Counted from the first letter of the stretch, positions 34,721 to 49,330 are shown. The stretch is DNA of 64,000 nt from Cycas panzhihuaensis (GCA_023213395.1 CM041465.1:33115741-33179740); one strand, 5' to 3'. The notes: generated by a model from the sequence alone, not told the origin. Numbers and translations: made by a program.

Positions 34721-36694
34721 TAAGTAAAATTTTCTCTCAATCTCCTTATCTCTCCATTATCAAATAAATTAATTAGGCCCTTTATAAAATACTAGGTGGT
34801 GTCATTTTCATTAAAACATGTATCATTCGTCAAAAACTATTCAAATAACCAAGTGATTTTTAACATTTGAGTAGTATTATAGCCACTAAACCAAATGTGA
34901 TTTTTTAAGGGGGATTTTCTATATCCAACATATCAATAAATTTGCATATCATTAACTCATTAAATATATCCCACTTCATATTTTTTCATTTGTTTTAAGC
35001 TTTTAAATATCATAAATGAGCCATATCACTTTTAAATGAAACTTCCTTTCTCTTTTATCATTTTTCAAAAATAACTTTGCCATCATATGTAGAGCCTCTA
35101 AAAATATTAGAATATACTAAAACATTTTTGAAAAATATTATAAAATATGACTCTAGTGTTCATGAAATTAGGGTGACTGATATTTCACATAGGGTTTGTG
35201 ACTCTAGTGTTTACACAATTAGAACAAACAATATTCTATGTAAGTTTTATAACTCATTCTTCTTCGTTTTTAGTAAACAACCACTCTACTATGAGAATGA
35301 AACAATGGCCTCTAAAAAATCAAATGAGAATTCTAAGATAATAGACTCAATAATTCACAACACAGGGTTTCAAATCAATCGATAAAGAACTATTTTCCAT
35401 GGGCATTTGGTATTTCATTTGCATGGCTATCATAGTGTATTACAAACTTCTATGATAATTTCGTGGAAGTATGCGGCTCCTTAATATATCTTCTATAGTT
35501 ATATTAGATACAAAGATATTAATGCATTATTGGGTTACAAGAGTAAGTAAAATGGGAGTCGTTCCAAGACTAGTTGCTCACATATAACCTCTTACTTAAA
35601 TTTTTAAAAAATCATATATAGTATTTTCTCTGCATTCATCTCAACAGTGGTAGCTACTCAACATACCATCAATATCAACAAATAGGTAATACAACATTGT
35701 GCTCATCTAACATAGCATATTTTAATATATTTCTTTTGATTTCACTTGGACAAATCATGCACCCTTGTGAGAAATTTTTTAATAATCAAACTTCATGTCA
35801 CAACATATTTTTCCTTTAAAACAAAACATAAACCCTTATATCACGAAATCATGGTGCAAAAAAATATTCTTCTGTTTTTATATATGCCACGAACAAACTA
35901 TCACACCTTGATATCATCAAATAATATATTCTTTTTATTTTAATATCCTTTAATAATAATAATGCCACCATATCTTTGCATCTTATTTTATACTAATGTG
36001 TGCCACATACCTGTCATATTTTAAATCATCAAATGTTTCATACCCTTATTTATACCTCATACTTATCTTGTTTTGGCACTCAACATATTAGATAGGTCTA
36101 TTACATGTTTCTTATTTCGTCGATAGGTTATTAGCTTTATTTTGGTAGCAAATCTCAATTTGAGATGCTCACAAAAGCCTTTAGAATAGTTCATTTGTGA
36201 CATCAAATCCTCAATAGTACACTCATAAATGCCTTCATAATGAATTAATAAATTATCTTATTACTATTAGTCATGAGATGAAGTCAGATAGTCAGTCTAA
36301 AAAAATCTTGATCACTTTAAAGGGAGCCAATAACTAGTAATAATTTATTATCTCCTTATCATTAGTAGACTTACATAACACCTACATGTTCTAGAATCTG
36401 GTACCAATATGTGTAATTAATATCCACATGAATTCAAATTTTACATACCATTAGTTTGTTGTAATTCATATGGCTTCATGTGACTTCATCTCTGTATGTG
36501 GATTTTCATCAATTTTCGTCTTGCCCCTAGACCTTAGTTATATGTCACTAGCTTAACTGATATATTCATATTTTTGGCTTATTAATTTCACCTCATAATT
36601 ATTTCCTATATTGGCTCTTTTACTAACTCATACTGGCTCATCAAATGGCTTGTATAGGCTTCTTCCTATTGTATAAGATCTACCAGTTAACCAT
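34721..36694 (-). other. interior of the shell element, right part
   Basis: About 2 kb without a recognisable protein. The 102-codon open frame 35077-35385 (plus strand) has no family resemblance that I can see. The last 150 bp before the primer site hold five TTGGCTC/ACTGGCTC-like phrases, also present in the relative at 40060-40190. On the minus strand this is the RNA leader just after the primer site. Confidence 0.7.
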
Positions 36695-36707
36695 GGCTCT
36701 AATACCA
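36695..36707 (-). other. primer binding site of the shell element
   Basis: Minus strand TGGTATTAGAGCC, directly inside the right LTR; initiator-Met type. Confidence 0.9.
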
Positions 36708-37166
36708 TGATGAAAATTAGAATATAACATAATGAAATTATCATATGTATATATAATGACTAAATTAACTCATGAGATATATACACATATAAAGATAAAC
36801 ATCACAGAAATAAAAATATATATAATAAATACTAAGAGTGTTCACTATAAGAGAGACTATAAGATTATGCGAAAAGCTTAGTGTGGGAAAAACCACTGGA
36901 GAAGGTGGAATTTGGAGCTCCTCTTTATAATTAGAATGAATACATCTCCTTTCTCAATTTCTCAAGTGATATGTGTACATGTTTATATCAATATTCACCC
37001 CATAAGTAACCCATCATATCTCTTAAGTCTTTACATTATCAAATAGAATCACATGGATGTGTATGCATCTGACATATCTCAATGTATATGGTAAGTGGGT
37101 TTATGTATGTATCACATCATATCAATATTAAACACTACATATATAATTAAATCATATATTCCAATA
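36708..37166 (-). repeat. 5' LTR (right) of the non-coding shell element
   Basis: 459 bp, starts TGATGAAAATTAG; the plus-strand end reads AATA where its relatives have AACA/AGCA. Confidence 0.88.
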
Positions 37167-37733
37167 AATTAGGATAAGTTCCCTCAGTTAAGGCAATACA
37201 TAAGCTTATATTTACCAAATGCAAGTTTTGCCTATATAACCTCCTCTCACCTAGTGACCTCCACTTGTTCATTCTTCATAGATATATTATGAGCCTAGCA
37301 CTTATTAACATCAACTGCCTAAGCCTAATATGGGTAAGTAGGTCACATATCCCCATGCTACCTAGTCATGGAAAAACCCCATCTCTCTTTATATTCCAAC
37401 GCTTTCACTTAGTAGAGTTACCCAAGCTATCTTTTAGATCATATGTTCCACCTGCATCCCAGTACTGGGAGGTCTTGTATCCTAGGGGTCACCTTCTACA
37501 TACCCAACTCTTACTCTTAATCTTGAATTTTTAAGACCATAATATACATCTTATCCTAGGTGTCCTATATATGCCAAGGTGCCTATAGAACTAACTTAGG
37601 CCTAATATATCCCTCAAACAACTTCATTGTTGAGGGTAAAGAGGTCCTATATTGATTATTAGAGGAACCCTTTCCTTAAGAGGTTGTTCTTTCTCTTTTA
37701 CCTCTTTTTATCCTAAAATTACCTAAATTCATA

Positions 37734-38560
37734 ATGGATTCTACCAAGGATCCAACTGGGCACATATAATCCTTCACACTCATATGTGTTGATTACCTCT
37801 CTCATAATTACATAATGATGAGGTTATTTCTAAAGACCCTTTAGGGTGACACCTTGAAATGGTTTTATAAGCTAGAGGTAGCCTTAATTTTCTCATTCCA
37901 ATAACTAGTTAATACTTTCATGAGCTACTTTGACATAGACAGACCATGTGAAACTAACACCAAAGCCTTATTTTTAGTCAAGCAAGGTAGTGATGATTCA
38001 TCTCATGACTTTATATGTCATTTTCAATACTTAGTTAATGCTTATCAACCTTCCCTAGATAATGACCTACTCTTTGATATCTTTACTAATGCCTTAAGAC
38101 CTTAGGGTCATCTTAAGGTTCTCAAGTTAGGACCCACCTCCTATAAAGAAGCCATCAAAAAATGTATGGCTCTTAAAGTGCTTAAGATCCAATCCAAGGT
38201 TAAAGATTAAGCAAGCCTCCTACACCTAACAAATAAGTTGCCCTAGCTAAGGGGTTAAAATCATCATAAGGTGATCATACCTATGATCACCTTACTTTTA
38301 TAGTTTAGACCTTAAACAGATTCATCAATACTAAACTATGAAATGACTCTTCTCTTGTCCCTAAACTTAAGAAAGAAAATAAAGTCATTCATTACACTAA
38401 GTAGAAGAAAGACCCAAGCATTCCACTTGTTAAGAATATCCCCAAATAATCTTATTATTAAATTAATACACATGATTAAGAAGATTACCATAAGCTCAAA
38501 GCCTTTAGTCGACATGGTTAGGCTAGTGAAAAGTCTACCTCCAAACCAAACCAAGATCAA
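37734..38560 (+). pseudogene. gypsy gag (broken)
   Basis: ATG at 37734 is in frame with the open run 37920-38105. Typical retrotransposon gag sequence: FLKTL, stop, GDTLKWFYKLEVALIFSF, LVNTFMSYFDIDRP and LFLVKQGSDDSSHDFICHFQ. It continues in the same frame through stops with TSYKEAIKKCMALKVLKIQS. The match to the capsid domain (aromatic WF, then a long helix) is clear; the nucleocapsid part is poor. The element at 38569 cuts the gene downstream. Confidence 0.85.
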
Positions 38561-38568
38561 CTTATCCA

Positions 38569-39081
38569 TATAAGAATTTAGAATTTCACTTTGATATCAT
38601 ATTGGAATGTACTCATAATATATAATAGAAATATACCATACATATATAATGTAACAAATGGATCATGAGGAATGTATATAATTTATGTAATACAAGATCA
38701 ACATATAAAGCAATAATATAAAATACAAAGTATAAATATAAGAATACATATATGCACCACAAGAAACAACAAATTTATACATGAGAAACCTAATATGGGA
38801 AAAAATAGAAGAGAAGGTTGGAGTTGAGAGCTTCTGTTTAGATATCAAATGAATTACATCTTTTTTCTCAAGTTCTTAAGTGATATGTGTATATATTTAT
38901 AGATATTTTATCTCATAAATAGCCTAAAATATCTCTTGAGCCATTTCATCATCTAATAGGATATACACATGAATAATTATACATATCATATCTCTCAATG
39001 CTTTTATGTAAGTGAAATTTTATATGATTCAAAAATATTATATCAAATATTAGATATATGAAAGCATCGTATATTCTAACA
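38569..39081 (-). repeat. 3' LTR (left) of the short element
   Basis: 513 bp, TATAAGAATTTAG... to TTCTAACA. The tip TATAAG is shared by both LTRs. Confidence 0.93.
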
Positions 39082-40178
39082 CTCCCCCTTAATGTTTAAT
39101 ATCTTCAATTTGTAATCATCTTCATGCTTTATCTTCAATGCCTTATGCTTTCCCTATATACTAAAATCTATAAACCTATAATAATTATGTATCAAGATGT
39201 ATCACCTATAACCTATAAATCTATCAGCATCATACTTATTTCCTACAAGAAATTAACTTAAAAACATATGTAGTCATTTGTGATTATCAATGACTAACTA
39301 TAACCAAATAATATATAAATATATATATACCAATTATCAATCAACTAAATAACTAATCATAATCTCAATTCATAATTTTCACTTGTCATATTTATATGAA
39401 GTTTTCTCTCAATAACTTTATATCTTTACTTGTAAAGTTGTTGTAATTATCAACATCTATCAATCTGTCATCTCATCAATCTCATGAATAAAAATAATTA
39501 CTAATGTTCATATAAAATAATAATCATCTACCTAAACACATAGGTTACCAATGGTTGTAATTACTAATTCTCTAGGATGTTTTTCTTGTATGTGGTTCAT
39601 CAATATATAAAGAAAAATATTAAAACAATACTAATTATTAGGCTAATATGTTATTACAAGAGTAGCATAAAATCTCATATCTTGTATATGAGAATAATAG
39701 CACCATCTGTATGTTTTATATTATTAATGGATATTGAGTTTTCATAATAATATATTAATTTTATTACTACTACTTATGAGATTAGGTGAGATGGTCAATC
39801 TCATAGAATCTCAATCACATCTATTAGGGGCTAACCTGTATCAATGAATTTAACTAGCAACAGTTCCCCTTCATAATTTCATCATATTAGTGGACTTGTT
39901 CAAACCTATATATATATATATATATATAGTACCATATGCATAAAATAAATGTCTATATAAATTCAATAATCAACATACTATCAATGTTGTTGTATTCATC
40001 ATGCAACTTCATCCTCATCTTACCTAAAGATCTTAATTATATGTCAATAGCATACTCAATTTTGACTCTTCAAATTGGCTCCTATATTGGCTCTACCACT
40101 GGCTTTGTTATTGACTCAATTGTTAGCTCAATTGGCTCATATGTAAGCTTTATGCTTCATAGGATATTTCACAACATA
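39082..40178 (-). other. interior of the short element
   Basis: No coding sequence. Left 350 bp match 13031-13380 of the shell element (phrases ACCTATAACCTATAA, CTATCA, TTAACTT). A (TA)n tract lies at 39907-39928, and TTGGCTC-type phrases fill 40060-40170 next to the primer site. Confidence 0.8.
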
Positions 40179-40190
40179 GCTCTAATACCA
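40179..40190 (-). other. primer binding site of the short element
   Basis: Minus strand TGGTATTAGAGC, directly inside the right LTR. Confidence 0.92.
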
Positions 40191-40702
40191 TATAAGAATT
40201 TAGAATTTCACTCTGATATCATATTAGAATATACTCATAATACATAAGAGAAGTATATCGTATGTGTATATATAACAAATAGATCATAAGGAATGCACAT
40301 AATTTATGTAATGTAAAATCAATATATAAAGAAATAACATGAAATATAAAGTATAAACATAAGAATACATGCATGTACCATAATAAATAATGTATTTATA
40401 TATGAAAAATCAAGTGTGAAAAAAACCATAAGAGAATGTTAGAGTTGAGAGCTCCTCCTTAGATATCAAATAAATTACATCCATTTTCTCAAGTTCAGAA
40501 GTGGTGTATGTATATATTTATAGATATTTCACTCCATGCATAGCCTAAAATATCCCTTGAGCCATTTCATCATCCAATAGGATGTATATATGAATAATCA
40601 TATATGTCTCATCTCTCAATACTTTTGTATGAGTGGGGTTTTGTATGGGTCCACAACATTATATTAAACATTAGATATATAAAAGTATTATATATTCCAA
40701 CA
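40191..40702 (-). repeat. 5' LTR (right) of the short element
   Basis: 512 bp, ends TTCCAACA; within a base of the left LTR's length. Confidence 0.93.
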
Positions 40703-41517
40703 ATCTATAAGGACCCACTCCCAACCACAATAAGAAAAGCATCAAGGATAAGGGTAAATCTAAGAGAAAAATGATAATGATGATAAGAATTCTGATTTCA
40801 AAATAAGAAACAAAAATTCCTTATCTCCTAAAGATAATGACCAAAAGATCAACATGCTAAATAAACCACTTCCTAGAAATAGACCACCCAAGAAGATGAT
40901 TAACATGGTGGAGGCTATTAAAGTCTCTATTTCTTCTAAACCCCTTGATAAAGATTTATCATCTGAAGACTAGTATTAAGACTCTCTTGCCTAATTACCT
41001 ATTAGGCCCATTTATTTTAGGCATATTCCTCACCATAGAAAAGAGGGCACTTTCTCTCATATTAAGGAGTTTAAAATTATCCCTATAGGAATTTCAATCA
41101 TGGACCTCCTTGAGAGTTATCTTGATAAAATACAACTATTGTTTGATACTCTTAGGGTGCTTAGATCCAATCCTTCCCCTAATACAACTTAATTCTTTGA
41201 TCCATCCATATTAATTAATTAAGAAGAGAGAAGACATAACAAGATTGTGCCTATTTATATTAAAATCCTTTAAGATGATATTAATATCAAAAGATGTATT
41301 GTTGATGAAAGGCCTTTGATTAACATTATGCCTCTTTGAATCCTCAAAGACTTAGAGGTATCAACTTATAAGTTCATTAATTAGGTCTATCAAGGATATA
41401 ATAAACATCAAAAGATTTTAATTAGACAAGTCACCTCCTACTTATGCTTGAAGGGAAGGTAATCATAACAAAAATTATTATCCTCAACCTTGACCTTGAA
41501 TTTAATCTCTTATTAGG
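40703..41517 (+). pseudogene. gypsy gag-pol junction and protease region (broken)
   Basis: Continues the gypsy reading after the short insertion. A Lys-rich stretch (40740-40830), then KKMINMVEAIKVSISSKP and the decayed protease neighbourhood: IIPIGISIMDLLESYLDK and near 41320 INIMPL followed by ILKDLEVSTY. The last fits the N-I-M-P block after the protease of this gypsy group; the catalytic Asp-Thr/Ser-Gly cannot be found. Confidence 0.6.
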
Positions 41518-41833
41518 TGAAGATCGTAAATGGGGACAAGAGCGGAGTAGGCATTCACATATTCAATCCATGTTTAAAAACATATTAAATAACAATATCA
41601 ATCCATATTGAAAACAGCATAACATTATTTCCATTGAGCATAGGTGGTGTTGATAAACACCAATATTTTGAGACCTAAAATTTATATTTGGGAGATGGGT
41701 CAGAGCCGGCCTCAACCTCAATTCAAAATAATATAAAAAAATAAATAATGTATTAAAATCAAACTTACCATGATGACTCTAGTGGTCTGCACACTCCTAA
41801 TGCAAATGTTATGTAATGAATATTAACCTAACA
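41518..41833 (-). repeat. 3' LTR (left) of gag-only element A
   Basis: 316 bp, starts TGAAGATCGT and ends CTAACA. Confidence 0.93.
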
Positions 41834-41844
41834 TTCTCCCCATT

Positions 41845-42536
41845 AATGTTCATTATATACATCTTTAAACTTTTCTTTGAATTTATAGTACTTGTACTTT
41901 AGGAAAAGTTTGAGAGAGAGATTGAATGCATATCCTTTAGCTTTGTCACCATCCTTGAAGTGATCATCAACTTGTATTATTGTCCTTACAAAGTAGTCTT
42001 CTTCAACAAAGTGTAGTTTAAGTGGTTTCCAGGTAGGTGTGGCTTGATTAAGATATTTATCTTCTTAATCTTTTGTCTTATTAGAGTCAATCAAGTCAAA
42101 GGTATACATAACCTCATCAAATGCAATAATGTGATCATTAATTTTATTAGAGTCATCAACATTAGCTAATGCATCATTATCAACCTACTCTTATCATCTG
42201 CCCTACATGAAAAACATTATCAATATAGTTAGTTTCATCTAATTCTATAGTGTCTCCCCCATAAACTGATTCCAAGGTATCCCATATAATTTTAGAAATT
42301 GTCATTTTACTAATATTAGAGAATATAGTGTCATCTAATGTGCAAAAATGTATGGTTAAAGCCTCATTATCTTTTCTCATATTTTCTTTAAATTTTGGTT
42401 CATCTTCTAGGTAACCATGCTTTACAAACTTCTAGAGATCATTTACAATAAAGTATGACTTCATTGCTTTACTCCAAATTTGAAAATTAGTTCCATTGAA
42501 TATGGGAAAGCCTATGTTACTAATGTTCATTACCAT
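41845..42536 (-). pseudogene. stand-alone gag of element A (broken)
   Basis: I place the start at the ATG at 42536: MVMNISNIGFPIFNGTNFQI, with the F-(D/N)-G-x-N-F-x-x-W signature of copia gag N-termini, W retained. It continues with KAMKSYFIVNDL and an open run (42180-42380) with NEALTIHFCTLDDTIFSNIS and KIIWDTLESVYGGD, the UBN2-type core. A frame change near 42180 leads to KINDHIIAFDEVMYTFDLID and DDHFKDGDKAKGYAFNLSL, ending near 41845. No zinc knuckle seen. About 225 codons in total, short for a copia gag. Confidence 0.85.
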
Positions 42537-44821
<2,285 letters not shown>

Positions 44822-44833
44822 GATCTAATACCA
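44822..44833 (-). other. primer binding site of gag-only element A
   Basis: Minus strand TGGTATTAGATC, two bases inside the right LTR. Confidence 0.85.
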
Positions 44834-44835
44834 AA

Positions 44836-45153
44836 TGAAGATCGTGAATGAGGACAAGATTGGAGTAGGCATTCACATGTTAAAGCCATGTTCAAAAACA
44901 TATTGAATAACAATATCAATCCATATTAAAAAGAGCATAACATTATTTCCATTGAGTGTAGGTGGTATTGATAAACACTAGGGTTTTGAGACCCAAAATT
45001 TATATTCAGGAAGTGGGTAGGAGCCCACCTCAACCTCAATTCAAAATAATATAAAAATAAATAAATAATGCATTAAAATAAAACTTACCATGATGGCTCT
45101 AATGGCCCGCAGACTCCCAATGCAAACATTATATAATGAATATTAACTTAACA
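44836..45153 (-). repeat. 5' LTR (right) of gag-only element A
   Basis: 318 bp, TG...ACA, aligned with the left LTR throughout. Confidence 0.93.
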
Positions 45154-45158
45154 TTAAG

Positions 45159-46860
45159 TTAGCCATGGATAAGCCAAATTTATGCACCTTCCTCTTTGGT
45201 CTTTAATAAACTTAAGTTTGTCCATGATGATGAGGTTAAGGTCATCAACTGCAAAAGAAAGCTTGTTAAATAGTCTGTCCTCTTATCAATATAATTATTA
45301 ATAAAAGAGAATCTTCCTTTTTTTTTTACTCACTAGGTTTTGGATAATATTTTTCTACTAAACCATCATTGATAAGAGTTGAGGTTGACTCAAAACATGT
45401 CTATATAATCACCACATGCCTTCCATAGGATGATTCTCTCTGGAGTCATCTTGTTAAAAACTTTCCTTCTAATGAGGAAGTTGATCCTTCTCCCCTTATT
45501 AATTTCTCCCTTGATCATGTTACCTAATCTACTTATGACTTTCATTTTGATCTTCTTATATAACTTGACTAGGATGTTCCTACCTGGATAGCTCTTTCCT
45601 TTGTAGGAGTTACTATTTTTTATGCTCTTGCTTTCACTCCTCATGCTTCATCTCAAGATCCACTCACATGTGATATATCTCTTTACAATCTTCTTTCCTA
45701 GGGGGGTTCAATTCTAAGATCTATTCTTAGCCATGACCACTTCGAGAATGATGAAGATATCTTGGAGCACTTGGTAAGAGATTATCCTAACCTTCTGCCT
45801 AACCATGACAAGCTAGGCTTTACCAAGTATATTTGACCTAATTATTCCTTGGTAAGTTTAAACCAAGAATCAAACACCTCCTCTCCTCCAATAAACCCTA
45901 CCCCTCCTCACTTTGAGGAAGCAAATGCCATGTTAATAGGAGAAACCATGGAGATTAATCTTAAAATCAATGAAATGTGTAAAATAATCAAATTAGGAAT
46001 TGATTTTTCCTCCTCTAAGGTCCAATAATTTAAAGAAATCTTTAAAGAGTTTTCTTTTACTTTTACAAGGGACTATAGTGACATGAAGATTTTACATCTC
46101 GATGTTGTAGTCTGCAACATTACCATTATTCTTGGACCAAACTAAAGTGATAAAAATAAAGGCCCATTCACCCTCATCTTTCCATGATAATTAAATAAGA
46201 GGTAGAAAAGTTACTAAAATCTCAATTTATCAAGTTAGTAGATTATTCCCATAGGGTATTTAATATTATTCCTATTGTAAAAAAGAATATCTCCATCCAT
46301 ATTTGTATTAATTTTTATAACCTCAATAATTCTTACCCTAAGGACAATTTTTCACTACCTTTTCTTGACTAGATTTGGGAGAAAATTGTTATCTTTAAAG
46401 TAATGTCTCTTATGGATGATTTTTTGGGTTATAATCAAATCCTCATATCACCTAAAGACTACCACAAAACAATATTCACCATGCCACGGGGGATATTTTC
46501 TTATAAGGTCATGCCTTTTGTTCTTAAAAGTATAATAGTAAATTGTTACCATCTATGGTGTTCATATTCCATGACTTACTAGGGGTCACTATTATAGTTT
46601 ATCTTGATCACATGTTAGGATTATCACAATATAGGAAAGATCACATTCATGGCCTAAGAACTATCTCTGAAAGATGTTAAAATTATCAATTATGCCTTAA
46701 CCCTAATAAATGCATATTTGTAGTTACCTTAGGTAAGATGCTTGGGAATGTTATCTTAAGAGATGGTATCAAGATAGATTCTAAGAAATACAAGGCCATA
46801 GTTGAAATGCCCCCACCTCATAATCAAAGTAGGTCGAGTTATTCCTTGAAAGGTTGGGGC
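45159..46860 (+). pseudogene. gypsy reverse transcriptase (broken)
   Basis: After a poorly readable protease/RT linker (45159-46180) the RT appears: EVEKLLKSQFIKLVDYSH, NIIPIVKKNISIHICI, SYPKDNFSLPFLD, MPRGIFSYKVMPFVLK and, near 46591-46620, VYLDHMLGL. The catalytic YLDD is YLDH, so the second Asp is lost. Then CLNPNKCIFVV, GKMLGNVILRDGIKID. The motif order is that of gypsy RT. Confidence 0.86.
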
Positions 46861-47600
46861 TTCTATGAAGTATCATTATAGATTTTACCCTCAATACAAA
46901 GCCACTTATAAACCTCCTTAAAAAGGATGCCTCACTTGAGTTGACCATGGTTGTCTAAGAAGCATTTAACAAGATTAAGTAAGCACTACTTTTTACCTCC
47001 ACTCTTACTCCACCTCTTTTTAATAAACACTTCATCTTATATGTCTCTTTCATTGAGGAATCTCTTAGGGGCATACTTGCCCAGGAAGATGAATTTGAGT
47101 GTTAGCAAGTTATTTATTTTATTAGTTATACATTAGTTATTATTAAAATGAATTACTCATTAGTTGAAAAAGAGTGCTTAGCCTTAGTATTTACAACTAA
47201 GGAATTGTGTCATTACTTACTTGACAATATCACCCACATGATTAAATAATCAGATCCAATTAGGCTCTCTTTTACCAAGACTAATCTTACTAGATGAGTA
47301 AGCAAGTGGGCCTTACTCCTTCAAGAATTTGAATTATGGATGGTTAACTATAAGTTAAAGAAAGGAATGGTTATCACCAAGCAACTAAATATAAAACCCC
47401 TTCCCATTACAAATCGCCACATTATCAATGATGCACTCCTAAAAAAGCACATCTTCCAAGTCAATACTTTGCAATAAGAAAATGAGAGTGAATGGTATAA
47501 GGATATCAAGACTTATCTACAAGATCAAACTTATCCTCTAGACACCTCTTCTAAAAGGAGAAAGAGAGTTAGAGTAGCCACACATCAATACCTATTACTT
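46861..47600 (+). pseudogene. gypsy RNase H (broken)
   Basis: Fragments in several frames: INLLKKDASLELTMVV, EAFNKIK, FILYVSFIEESLRGILAQED, then ISYTLVIIKMNYSLVEKECL and LVFTTKELCHYLLDNITH, the usual gypsy RNase H stretch (Y-S-x-x-E-K-E), followed by WALLLQEFELWMVNYKLKKG. Confidence 0.82.
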
Positions 47601-48713
47601 GATGAGGTCCTTTATAAGCACTCTTTTGATGAAGTCTTGTTGAGATGTCTCACTCCTTTAGAAGCACATGATGCCTTAATCAAATATCACAATGGCATCT
47701 ATAGGGGTCATTTTGGTGGCTAATCCACCACCTAATACATCCTTCATATGGGGTATTACTGGCTCACTCTATTTAAGGATGCACATACCCATATGCAAAA
47801 ATACGAGAAGTGCTAAGTGTACTCCTCCTTAATCCATCAATTATCCCATCCTCTAAGAGTTTTCCTCTCACCATGGTCATTCTCCTAATGGGGCCTTAAA
47901 CTCATTAGATAAATATGTCCTTCATTACCCAACAATCATAAATTCATTCTAACCACCATAGAGTGCTTTAGTAGGTGGAGTGAAGCTCTCCTATTGAGCA
48001 CCACAACTAAGAAGGTGATTGCCACATTCATCTTCTAATATATTATTTGAAGATTTAGGGTCCTTAACATCATCATCATAAATAATAAGACCTCATTCTA
48101 TAAATCCTACATCATCAAGTTGCATGATAAGTTTATTATAAGACATAAAACATTATCCCCTTATTACCCATAAGCTAATGGCCAAATTAAAGCCTTTAAT
48201 AAAACCTTGGTTAATACTTTGGCTAAAATAGTGACCTCTTCCCATCAAAATTAACACACCCAACTCTTTCCTACTTTGTGGGCATATCATACTTCTATAT
48301 GAAATGCAATAGGAATAACCTCTTTTTCCTTAGTCTATGGCACAAAAGTCATTCTTCCCTTAGAGATTAAGATCCCCTTCTTTTGGGTTATCACTCTAAT
48401 AATTTATTGATGAAGAATGGTTAAGCAAACTAGACTGTTATAATAATAAAAATTTGATAAGACTTATGTTTAGGCTTATTAAAGAAACTTAGCTTCTAAA
48501 TGTAAAGCCCAAGTGACTCATGATAGATACCTTAGGCCTCAAAAGTTTTGCATAGGTGAAAAGGTTCCTAAGCTAGAATACCTTTATAACGAACAGAAAA
48601 AGTTTATACCTAAGTGGGCTAGCCCCTACCTTATTATTGAAGATATTGATAATGGAGCCTATTACTTAGCCTATAGGAATTCCACAAGGAATTCACACCT
48701 CAAACACATATAG
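47601..48713 (+). pseudogene. gypsy integrase (broken)
   Basis: Zinc-finger side: RCLTPLEAHDALIKYHNGIY and GHFGG (47640-47725). The core shows decayed TTIECFSRWSEALLL, FKVINIIIINNKTSFY-type sequence and NGQIKAFNKTLVNTLAKIV (47940-48240), keeping the last acidic-helix neighbourhood only in part. Then ITSFSLVYGTKVILPLEIKI (48318-48378), typical of the VYG-E-VLP-E-I block of Tat-like gypsy elements. The open C-terminus (48513-48713) has IGEKVPKLEYLY and KWASPYLIIEDIDNGAYYL, the usual GPF/Y-type module. Confidence 0.87.
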
Positions 48714-48824
48714 TATCCACTCATGGAAATACCCTCTATAGTTTTATATAATTAAATAAGAAGTAAAATAGATACTAGGTAGATAGTATCCATGTATAAT
48801 CTTATCTTTCTAGAGTTTTATATT

Positions 48825-49330
48825 GATAAATAAATAAATAAAAGTAATATTAGAGAAAAGGTATAATATTTGACTTCTTTAAGATCACAAGATTGAATAT
48901 TACAATGATATACACTAGTAAAATATGTACAAAAGTTATCGTACTTATAATGACTAAAAACTAAGCCTTTTACTTCCTTTTCAAGGTAAGGCATCCTCCC
49001 AACAAGGCTTCTTAAGGCCAAAAATATGGTAGGCTCAAATGTATAAATGATCATTCTAAGCCAAGGCTAAAAGCACCTATAAATAGGCAACCAAATTACA
49101 TTTTAAATAGGTCATCCAAAATACTAAAGAAGTAGCCTAGAATGACACAAGTGAATTAACCAAAATAAAAATTAATAGATTAGCCAAAATAATACCAAAA
49201 TACACATTAAAAGTTGGCTAGAATAACCCTAGAGTTAGCCAAAATAAATGTTGAGAAGTCAACTAGAATAATAATAAATAATATGGCCAACTAGACCAAC
49301 CTATCTTTGGAGATAGGAAATGCTTAAAGT
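48825..49330 (-). repeat. probable 3' LTR of the minus-strand gypsy element
   Basis: Lies beyond the polypurine tract CCCTCCTCCC (49331-49341 on plus). Contains several copies of TTAGCCAAAATAA-like phrases (49150-49260), an internal short repeat. The plus-strand left end is not determined. Confidence 0.55.

Larger units (their letters stand above)
12564..37166 (-). mobile_element. non-coding LTR element (outer shell of the nest), minus strand
   Basis: LTRs at 12564-13030 and 36708-37166 align along their length; primer site (36695-36707) and polypurine tract (13033-13042) give minus orientation. Without the inserted elements its own length is about 3.9 kb, with a 2.9-kb interior (13031-13978 plus 34721-36694) in which I find no gag or pol. 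This makes it a large non-autonomous (LARD-like) element. The flanks AATAT (12559-12563) and AATTA (37167-37171) match at only three of five positions, so the target duplication is decayed or the right end is off by a base or two. The element at 38569-40702 is a shorter relative. Confidence 0.88.
38569..40702 (-). mobile_element. short non-coding LTR element, minus strand
   Basis: 2.1 kb: LTRs 38569-39081 and 40191-40702, interior only 1109 bp. Flanks ATCCA (38564-38568) and ATCTA (40703-40707) agree at four of five positions. Polypurine tract (CTCCCCCTTAAT on plus) and a Met-type primer site (40179-40190) are present; no gag or pol. The LTR ends and the interior next to both LTRs match the shell element 12564-37166, so it is a smaller family member or deletion derivative. 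It sits between gag and pol of the gypsy element. Confidence 0.92.

Noticed and set aside
35077-35385. 102-codon open frame in the shell element interior
   Set aside because: No recognisable domain and no related frame in the sister element at 38569; likely chance in AT-rich DNA.
37265-37534. 89-codon open frame upstream of the gypsy gag
   Set aside because: Lies in the expected leader, no resemblance to a known protein.
40179-40190. tRNA gene remnants at Met-type motifs
   Set aside because: Only 12 bases complementary to the tRNA 3' end are present, exactly next to LTRs; these are primer binding sites, not tRNA genes.
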